Positions 55,030-64,000 of a stretch of DNA of 64,000 nucleotides are shown piece by piece (the stretch's first letter is position 1; the number at the start of each line of letters is the position of its first letter). The notes beneath the pieces were generated by a model. That model made no database searches. It saw only the letters and a list, made by a program, of their open reading frames with translations, and was not told the DNA's origin. Both the position numbers and the translations under genes were made by a program. Origin of the DNA: Aphis gossypii (Eukaryota; Arthropoda; Insecta; Hemiptera; Aphididae); contig NC_065532.1 in assembly GCF_020184175.1 (NCBI RefSeq), forward strand, positions 6,820,001 through 6,884,000. Direction: 5' to 3'.

Positions 55030-56330
55030 GTCGCAGTGGACGACACCGAAAAACACCGAACGTTTTTTTTTTTATTATTATTCGCAGATCGTTCGGCAAA
55101 AACCAAAAAACGAGATGCGCGAAATAGAAATAAGAGAAAACCGCGGCGCGAACAAACAAACAAAAAAAACGGATTCGCACGGATATCGATAAAACGAAAA
55201 AAATGAAAAAAAAAAAAATTGAAATTAAATTACAAGCAAACAAATACGAATGTTATTTCGCGTATAAAATTCACACGCGGTCGTCGTCTGCAAACGAAAC
55301 TGCAACAGCATTAAACCCCATGAGGTTTACACGATCACTGAGCGCGGTCCTAAGGTCCGACGGATCGGATAATATTATTTGCGATCACTACTACTGCCCT
55401 ACAACCATTATTATTATTATCATTATCGTTATAATAATATCGTATATTATTATTGTTATACGATCGTCGTGCGCGTTGTGTGTGCTGCCGCGCGACGAGA
55501 GAGTGTTGTTCGCGTATCGGATGCGTCTGTTCCACTGCCGGGCCGGAGGACAACCCAGTTTCGCCCGGCGCGTCTTCGTCGATCACCGCCGCCGCCGTCG
55601 CCACCGCCACCGTTACCGACGAGTTCCCCCCACCGGACGGCCGGCCGCCGTTCGTCCGTCCGCGCGACCGTTCGTCTGTGCAGTCCGTCCACCGCGATCC
55701 CACTCGGCAGCGCGAAAAAATAACGTTAGCGGCGCGCGCGCGGTCAGTTACAGTATTAACGATAATAACAATAATAATAATAATAACGCGTACCCGGGCG
55801 ATACGCGAGCGAGAGAGCGCGCGCACGCACGCAAACCGCAGTACACTTTTGCTTTCCGCGGTCGGGTGACACGCGCGACTCATCTCTCTCGCTCGCACGG
55901 TGGCCCAGTTACGGCGGGCCGGAGGAGGAGGCGGAGTGGCGGTGTCGGCGGCGGCGTAGGAGTGACGCGGGGTGGCGGAGAAACGGAGGGGCGGGGCCGT
56001 CGGACGACGAGCGGGGCGAAACGGGGCGGCGCCCTGGACGGCCGGCGGTGGGGCGCGGTGACGGGTTGGCCGCCCGACCGCGATGCCGCGGCGCCGACGC
56101 CGTAGCGCCCGCGCGAATTCTGCGACCGTCGTGTGTCGGCCGGACCGCGTGCCGCTGCCGGTGCTGCCCGTGGTCGTGTCGGACCGGTGGTGCGGCCGGT
56201 AAGAGGAAGCCCCCGAAGGACGACAGCGACGCTCCGCGCTCGGCAGTGCGCCGCCGACGCCGGTCGCGCGAGCTCGTGCGGTTCGGTGGCCCGTCTGGTA
56301 ATCGTAGTTATAATAATATTATAGTCCTGC
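55030..56330. promoter_or_regulatory. GC- and CpG-rich block, probable promoter region
   Basis: This is the most GC-rich and CpG-dense non-exonic block in the window, especially 55480-56290, between AT-rich flanks. Open frames run in several registers on both strands but are Arg-, Pro- and Gly-rich without any domain, as expected from composition alone. A minus-strand donor lies at its left edge (54882) and a plus-strand donor, GCGGCCG|GTAAGAGG, at 56198, so transcription may leave in both directions. CpG-rich start regions are usual for developmental genes. No TATA box or initiator could be assigned. Confidence 0.45.
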
Positions 56331-56897
56331 ATTTGCGACGAAGCGCTCATATCCCCGTCGACCATTCCGATTAATACCTATTTTATAGTATATTGCTGAA
56401 ATAATTCCATATTGGATATACGATACACACGTATTGTTGTAAATAACTCGAGTTGGAAAAAGCAAATTTAGATAGGTGTATATTAATTTGTCACTGAGAT
56501 AATATCTCGAGAATGTGTATTGGACTTGAGTACTACGAATTGCCGAGTGCAGCTTAAATTACGTTCTAAAAACATAAACAAACATAATACCAATTATGTA
56601 CCTATTCGTTTCGTAAAAATAACACTCTATAATATGTACATAATAGGTATATTTAAAATTAATTTTTAGTTATACGTATGCATAATTTAATTTATAAATA
56701 TAGGTAGTAGGTACTATTATGTATACGACACTATACGTATTATGTCCATGGTTCAATTATTAATACACGCAAAATATAGGTACAATTAATATTATTAATT
56801 TTGTATGTACACCTAAAATAAATTATAAGTTTTATAATTATTTTTTTTTTATTATTTAAAATTTAAACAGTTTTATGCGTTTCTTGTAGTTAGGGAA

Positions 56898-57015
56898 ATT
56901 TTAAAATAAGCACACTATATAACAATAATAATAATAATAATTTATTTAAAAAAAATAGCTACTGAGTATTACTGTTATTAGTACCTATTGTTATATAGTG
57001 TGCTTATTTTAAAAT
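56898..57015. repeat. Perfect 30-bp inverted repeat, MITE-like hairpin
   Basis: Arm 56898-56927 is the exact reverse complement of arm 56986-57015, with a 58-bp AT-rich spacer containing an AAT run. The arms include the word AAGCACACTATATAACAAT. There is no coding capacity. Such a short element with perfect terminal inverted repeats fits a miniature inverted-repeat transposable element or a recent palindromic duplication. A clear target-site duplication is not visible next to the arms. Confidence 0.75.
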
Positions 57016-57207
57016 ATAATTTTTGATCATGAAATAATATACAGTAATTTCTTCTAACTATTTCATTGAACTTTAATAATGTTATAGTGACAAATAGTTA
57101 TATTGTTAACTTGTTTGCTGATTTATCTTGAGTCTATAGTGACTCTATACAAACATAATTTAATTTATAGTAAGTAGTAAATACCCCATAATATAGCGTA
57201 GTTTTGA

Positions 57208-57585
57208 TTATTCAACTTGTTCATCAAATTCTTCATCAACCATCGTCCTTTATTCCTCACCTTTTTCTGAGAATAATTTTTTATCTGTAATTTTGAATCC
57301 TTAATTTCTCTGAATAGTTCGAAATGTGTTCTGCCCCTGATTTAATATTTTTATGTTTTCATTGTTTATTACAAAATGTTGTTGCACAACCATCACTTCA
57401 CTATTAATTTTCAATTTCACTGTCATATTTGGCATTTGTCTAGATGATTGAAATCCAGTTTAGTTTCACCGATATACCTAAGGGACCGGATTCATCTAAT
57501 AATGCTATAAATGTTTTCCATAATGCGAAAAATATTTTACTTGTACATTAGGTAATGGTATTTTCTTATCTTATTTTATAATACT
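57208..57585 (-). pseudogene. Decayed minus-strand coding sequence, unknown family
   Basis: Read on the minus strand, this holds protein-like frames broken by stops and a frameshift. One frame from 57547 reads SKIFFALWKTFIALLDESGP then LGISVKLNWIS before a TAG. A second frame, shifted by one base, starts at ATG 57435 (MPNMTVKLKINSEVMVVQQH...) and runs 44 codons to TAA at 57301. It stays protein-like through that stop (GFKITDKKLFSEKGEE, TAA, RTMVDEEFDEQVE) to 57208. A third frame upstream gives KIPLPNVQVKYFSHYGKHL. The Lys, Glu, Asp and Ile content and consistent direction suggest a once-functional protein, perhaps from a transposable element. It lies about 190 bp from the perfect inverted repeat. 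I do not recognise the family. Confidence 0.5.
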
Positions 57586-60321
57586 ATTATTCGCAAAGAA
57601 CCTGATCTTTCTATCAATATTCAGTTATTTAATATCATGTAGGTATTCACGGGAACGGGATGAACTCATATAATATCATATACTATTATTATAGTTAAGT
57701 AACATGTAATTATATGGTTAAATTTAATAACAAGGCTACATCACAAGCTGTTAGTAAATTTAAATTAGGTACTCGTATTCCTTCACTATAAGTTTTGAAC
57801 TTAATGTTATTAAATAATTTTAACTATTTATACATTTATAATAAATACCTTGAAAATAAAAATAAAAAGTCCATGAAGCAATTAGATCAAGAAAATCTAT
57901 AAATTTAGATTTTAGGGGTATAATAATAATATAAAGAAACCGAATTACTGAATAAATAGATATCTAACAATTAAGTTATCTATACCTATATGAAGATCTT
58001 TGTTATAGTTTAAACGATATCGGGTCGCGTGACGATGATAATGTATGTAATTATACAACAAACAACTTTATAAAGCACAAAGTAAGCATAATAATATGCC
58101 AGACATAATACGTATAGTAGCCATTTTGAAAACAAGTTATAGCACATACAAGGGACTGAAAATCACTCATTATATTGACTCGCCCCAACCAGAATACAGC
58201 TATATAGGTACTGCATAAAACCTATCGTGACCAATGTCACCGTATATTTATTTATAATATTCTATGTATAATAGTATTGGTTTATTGGAACAAATCCCTC
58301 CTACTACAATATGAAACGCACTGATATAAAAACATGTTGTACTGCAACGTACAACGATAGTTCGTGTAAACTTATATTATATTTCGTGATTTATCTATTT
58401 TTCTGCTATATTGAACTTTCTATACATTATTCGTATATTTATACAGATACCTTCCTACACATGAAACACGGAATAAAAAAGTGTATCTAGCTGCTAGTAC
58501 CTACCTATATAGGTACGTATCTAGTGCAATTGAATCTACAACATGTACACATTGTACACCCATAGATCAGGAAATCGAGCGTTAATCCATATACGTACTA
58601 TATATAATAATACCTAATATACCCATACATAATATATATATATAAATGTATAGTGTTTATAATATATAACTCGTATGCTCTAAATTTTGAAAACGGTTTA
58701 TAGATCAAAAAAGTTTTATGTTTTTACTGTGTTTAGTAGATGTCGCGAAAGAGTATGTATTTATTTAGTATCACTGCAGCAGTGCGGGGCGACAGACATA
58801 TCTCTAATGGTCGGCTGACAGCTATGACTTATTTTTTCAACTAAACTTATGTGTGTTTATTTTCATACACTCGCGCAATATTATATGCAACATAGTTTTC
58901 TAACCGATAAAAAAATATTATGGACAAAATATAGAATATGGAGTAATTGAAATAAAATGTATGCATACATTTTGCAGTCAAAATGTGATTTCATAAAGTT
59001 CAAATTGATGTATTGAAGTATAAATAAATACATGCATAATGCATTTGATAAGTCAAATGTATACCTAATCTATTCTCGAATAAAATACATACTACGAAAT
59101 AAGCTCAATTGGTGACCAATCAGAGAATGCATTTTATCGATGGTTTTAATAAACAAATCAATTAAAAATTATACTATGAAAATATTTATGATTATTGCTT
59201 TGCAATACACATTAAATCTTCGAAATTGAGAATGCTTGGAAATTGAACTTTTGATATTTATTGCATTAATACCTATAATACTGCGCTAAAATATGAAACG
59301 CAACCACTACCTATATATATTGGGTCTATAACAAACTATCTATACCTATATTATAATGTTATATATTTTTCTGTATAAACTATAATACGTTACGGGTATT
59401 GTAATATAATACGTAAAGAATATGAAGACTGAGAAATATTAATTGACCGGAAATGTTTTAAATAATAAAAAAAAAAATAATTTGCAAAAAAATTCGTGTA
59501 TACCAAATAGTAAACTATAATCGTCCGGTTTTTATCAGTTTTGTAATATTCAATGACAACGACTGTCGGAAGTATATTATAATATACATAAAATATATTA
59601 AATATAAATACCGCGAGAAAGGAAGTCATGCATTAACAACTGTATCTAGGTATATGAAATCAGTTATCGTTATACTATTATCCGTGTTAGTTTGACGGCG
59701 CTACGGTAGTATTATTGTTATTAAATAAATAACTCTGGATGAATATTATTATAGCAATGTGATTATCAAAAGAATTTGTTGACCACAACCTTTTAATGTA
59801 TAATTTAGTTTACACAGAAGACTTATTTGATGTATTTTCATTAGGATTTTTTTTTATTATTATACAATTTGCTGTTTTCTTCAATTCGTAATGGTTGAAT
59901 GTAGTAGGTATAGTAATCTGCAGTTTATCCTTATGATAAATTTGTGATGACGAGATAATAATAGACCCGCACAATGACTTGCTGTAACGCGATTTAAACG
60001 GTTTTTTTTTTTTAATGATTCCATTTATTATTATAGGCTTCTATTATGTTTTTCCGTTATTTAATCCTAGGAGATATTAATATATACCTATTATAGATTT
60101 GTTACTCGAAAGTATAATTCAAAAATATTAAATTATATAGATCACGAAATCTATATACCTACATTATACATTATACCTATATTATATTAAAATTAATAAA
60201 AAGTATTACAATTGGGAAATATATATAAATATATATATGCAATTATTTATATAAATAATATCATGATGTACGTAATAAGATTAACAGTCAACATAATACT
60301 ATATAAATGCCTATTTATTTT

Positions 60322-60420
60322 TTAAGAGGACGTTACAGTGGTCATTTTCAATCGCAAAAGCTTGTCCACGAATAACAAACAAAAGGCCAAAACGGCATCA
60401 AAAAGTAGTTTTAGAGTAAA
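60322..60420. repeat. Probable dispersed-repeat fragment
   Basis: About 100 bp of more complex sequence (AAGAGGACGTTACAGTGGTC...GCCAAAACGGCATCAAAAAG) stands out from the surrounding low-complexity AT-rich DNA. Its minus-strand translation gives CRFGLLFVIRGQAFAIEN then DHCNVLL after a stop, a style of peptide I associate with translated high-copy repeats in aphids. This rests on impression; copy number cannot be checked here. Confidence 0.35.
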
Positions 60421-63400
60421 AGTTTTTTTATGTAATTTATACAGAACAATACTTAGGAGGGAAACTTATTGGTATTTTTTTTTTTTTGAAATATTAAGTA
60501 TCAAACAATTTTAATAAAAGGTTTTTGTTTTTGAAAATATTAACATAAAACTGTACGCATAAAAATTATATTTCAATTATAATATTTAAACAGTATTATG
60601 GAATTAATAATTATTGTACACTTCTATCAGATTCCTTAAAAAATATATATAATTTATAATGTGGTTTATCTTATTTAAACTGTTTTATCTGATAAGGAGG
60701 TATATACATACCTATATATTATTCAATTAACACACAATTTATTTAGAATATAAAATTGGAAACAATTTTTTAAATAATATGTTAAATATATAATATAAAT
60801 CAACATAACTTGCATAATAAAACGAATATTTCAATTAAAACGATTGTAAAAAAGCTTGTGATTTTAGATTTTGATATTTTTTTAATGACATACCACAAAT
60901 GTTTATAAGTATGCCTGGTGCAGTGATAATAAATTATACGCATCATATTCTATTACAAATAAATAATTATAAAGGTATGTAGCTTTTGATAAAGTTCTCG
61001 ATCTATACACAGTACCTATAATGATTTATCTTTAAGAACTTTCAAAAAGTCTATAAAATTTATATACTCACATAGGTAACCTTTGTCATAGCACATTATT
61101 AAATACATAAATATATATTAAATAATGATAGTTATTATATAATTTTCACAACAAAGAGAAAATAAATATGCATTTTCTAAAGAATCGTTCAGAGAAAAAT
61201 GTTGGAGCCGTAAATAAGTTTGAAGAACATAAATTAAAAAAGGTTGTGTATAGTTTTGTTTGAAATTTGGTGATGCTGCAGTCGTGAGAATAATTCTTGC
61301 ACATGAATTGTTTCGTAGAATTTATATTATGTAAAATTATTTATTAGTAATATCATATTATATTGATCGACACATAACGTATCGACACTCAATGATTGAT
61401 CGTATTAATATTAATAACGATCGAAGTTTTAAATGATATCGTACTATCGTATATTATCAGTATATATACCTATATATGCGATTAATATATTATACAAACT
61501 ATATTTTTAGAGCTGCCAACTAAAGTGTAAAATATAGAAATTGATTTCTTTTTTTTCTAGTTCTACATAATCTTCTGAACAGCATCTAGATGGATAAACT
61601 AGTCATCATATATCATATATATACTGCGTAGTTAATGCCAATGACATATTTTAGTGTTCGGCCGAATAACACAAGTTCGCGATTGGGATATTAAAATGCG
61701 ATTATAAACGATCAATCTAATCTATCCATGTAATATAATACATATAAATACATATTGGGGACAACGTAATAGTGTTCTACCAGCTTATACTCGAAACCAA
61801 TATTAGAAAATATGTGGAATAGATAGTTTCAGAGAAATCTAATATTTGTTTGTACTCAATATTAATGTCAGACTCCACCCATCTCTGAAATAAATATGAT
61901 AAATATCCACAATTAAAATAGAGTACAACTTAATACCATGTTAGAATAATATTGTTATTTTATCGTATTTAATTAACAAAATATCTTAAATACTTGTCGT
62001 TCTATAAGTTATCTATGTTACTGAATTCAAAATTTTCATGTAACAAATACGTTTTTTCCTTTTTATTTCGAGCTCTGATAAGTAAAAGAAAATGTTTTCA
62101 ATTTTAACAGATGTGTCTACACAGTGCGCCGTTTTTATGATATCAAATATAAGTCACGCGATTCATTTGGGCACGATACAACAATATATTATAATGCATT
62201 AATATCATATTATTGATATAGGTACGCATTGAGCATTTTCAACACACATGATATTATGATATATTGTATACAAATTACAAATATTTATAATGCATAACCA
62301 AATGCGAGTAGGTATACACCATACGATGATACGAATGTCCCGTATGTAAATTGTTATAATTTAATGGCGTAATATAATATTATTATCATATTTTGTACTG
62401 GTATTATATACGTACCTGTGCTCTGATATGATAATATGAATATGAATATGAATAGGTATGTTATAAGGAATAAAACATTTATTGAGTAAGTACCTACAAA
62501 GCGATAGCATCGTCAAAATAAAAATTATGTGTTTCGTCCGTTTCCGAATATATACATATTATACCGTTTGTACCTGCAGCAATATATAGGTAAATAATAA
62601 TATATTATATACAGACAACTGTTGTAACTATATTATTTTTATTATTATCATTATTATGCACCAGTGCCCATCGGATGTCTGGTATACATGTAAATATATA
62701 ATACATACCTATAAATATATAGTATCATGTGTATATTTTTTTATTAAATCGCGAAACAATTAAAGACGTCATTGCCTCTATTACCCGATCTTAGTTATGC
62801 ACTCACGAGCACATTATATTTATGACGTCCCGCAGAATATAACTCGAAGCTGCATACGTATTATTATCATAAAATTCGCATGCATATAGATAAGAATCGC
62901 GCTGATGCTGCGACGGACCGCGAAGTTCGCAAATCACTTACGTATACATAGGTAATTATATTATTATACGTTCGACAAAGAGTGTATTGGGAAGGTATAT
63001 TATATGTTATTATCTTCAATCTGAAGACCACTTCGGCGACGATCGCGGGATATACGAATTAAACGATATTATATTATATATAAATATTATGTGGATGTAC
63101 ACGCATCCATATATATAATATATTTTTATCGTACGACTACGATCGAAACGAAGTACGTACAATAATAACATATAATAACGTTATAATGCGAACTAAATCG
63201 CGTTTATTCGGTTCCGGTCGTGGAAGTATATTATAAGTATATAGGTACATGTGCGCGTCTCTCATATACATATATTTTATTATAATATTCTAATAAGGCA
63301 TATCATACGCATTTGAATATATACCTATTGGTACCTATACGGTTTATAGGATCCGCGTGCCTGAGATATAGGTATTCGATATTATATATAAAACTGCAGT

Positions 63401-63708
63401 CGCTGGCCGAACGGCATAAACGGTAGTTGAAATAATATATTGCGGCGTTTATTATTCGAAATACTCGCGGTTAACGTCGTCATCGCGGGTACCCATTGCT
63501 CCCCATTAATATATACGTATTTACGCATAATATATAATATCAATATACGCCCCTCGTATTTTATGCGCGCACGCGCGTTATACTTATATCGGTACTCGAT
63601 CTCATTGCGTGGGTGGTCCGCGCGCGTTCATAAGAGCGGTCGACTGTAATAACCGTTACCGTGGACGACATAATATTATTATACAATATAATATACGTAT
63701 ACAGCTTT

Positions 63709-63739
63709 TGTGTATGTGTGTGTGTGTGTATATATATAT
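63709..63739. repeat. (TG)n(TA)n compound microsatellite
   Basis: A TG run interrupted by one TATG unit passes directly into a short TA run. Confidence 0.85.
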
Positions 63740-64000
63740 TGAATACTATACATAATATTATTATGTACACAGCATTCAGTGTATAGAGGTATTCGAACAA
63801 TAATTAATAGCCGCGCGCCCGAAAGGTCATTAGGACATAATATTTTATTATTATTATATATATAATATAATATATCGCAAGACCTCGCAACCGCCGTATA
63901 CCTTCTATACTACGTATATAAACGTAAATCGTTTCTACTATTATACTTCACCTGTAATTCCGCGGCGACGGCGTATATAGTGTTGCTTATATGAACTTTG

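Larger units (their letters stand above)
57586..64000. other. AT-rich non-coding right end
   Basis: AT-rich DNA with TA runs and TAGGTA words. Apart from the repeat fragment near 60.3 kb and the microsatellite near 63.7 kb, I see no gene or structured element. The GC content rises modestly from 62.9 kb onward but the open frames there have no recognisable domain. Confidence 0.5.

Noticed and set aside
55203..56374. Long frames of up to 300 codons on both strands in the CpG-rich block
   Set aside because: Open frames occur in most registers with Arg/Pro/Gly composition and no motif, as expected from GC-rich non-coding sequence.

Overview
The window reads as a piece of an AT-rich insect genome, most likely an aphid (Hemiptera). 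The only certain coding sequence is an animal PRDM-type zinc-finger gene with short spliced exons. The non-coding DNA is full of TA and TAA microsatellites and of copies of a short motif (TAGGTACCTA and pieces of it), which I associate with aphid genomes. There is no bacterial-style gene packing, and I see no rRNA, tRNA or CRISPR array.

The gene is on the minus strand near the left end. Two exons are clear. Exon 5614-6793 encodes a disordered linker with two CtBP-binding-type motifs (PFDLS and PLDLR). Exon 4605-5283 encodes three C2H2 fingers nearly identical to the C-terminal finger cluster of EVI1/PRDM16/Hamlet, followed by a conserved acidic/aromatic motif, Ala tracts and the stop codon. 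A 330-bp intron with good splice sites joins them in frame. This is the C-terminal half of the aphid hamlet (MECOM/PRDM16) orthologue. The PR domain and the N-terminal finger cluster were not found in the window.

From 6794 to about 54880 there is a roughly 48-kb stretch with no recognisable coding exon. It is probably one giant intron, or intron plus intergenic DNA, holding microsatellites, small inverted repeats, a local duplication near 31 kb and several GC-richer islands of unknown role. At 54.9-56.3 kb lies a strongly GC- and CpG-rich block with a good minus-strand splice donor at its left edge and a plus-strand donor at its right edge. It looks like a promoter with a non-coding first exon. 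If the minus donor joins the acceptor at 6793, the transcript would encode a short isoform that starts inside the large exon and keeps only the CtBP motifs and the last three fingers. This is an inference.

The right end (56.3-64 kb) is very AT-rich. It holds a perfect 30-bp inverted repeat (MITE-like hairpin), a decayed minus-strand coding relic next to it, and one probable dispersed-repeat fragment. I found no wholly new system. The best leads are the possible internal hamlet promoter and short isoform, the decayed reading frame at 57.2-57.6 kb, and the 31-kb duplication carrying a 100-codon open frame.
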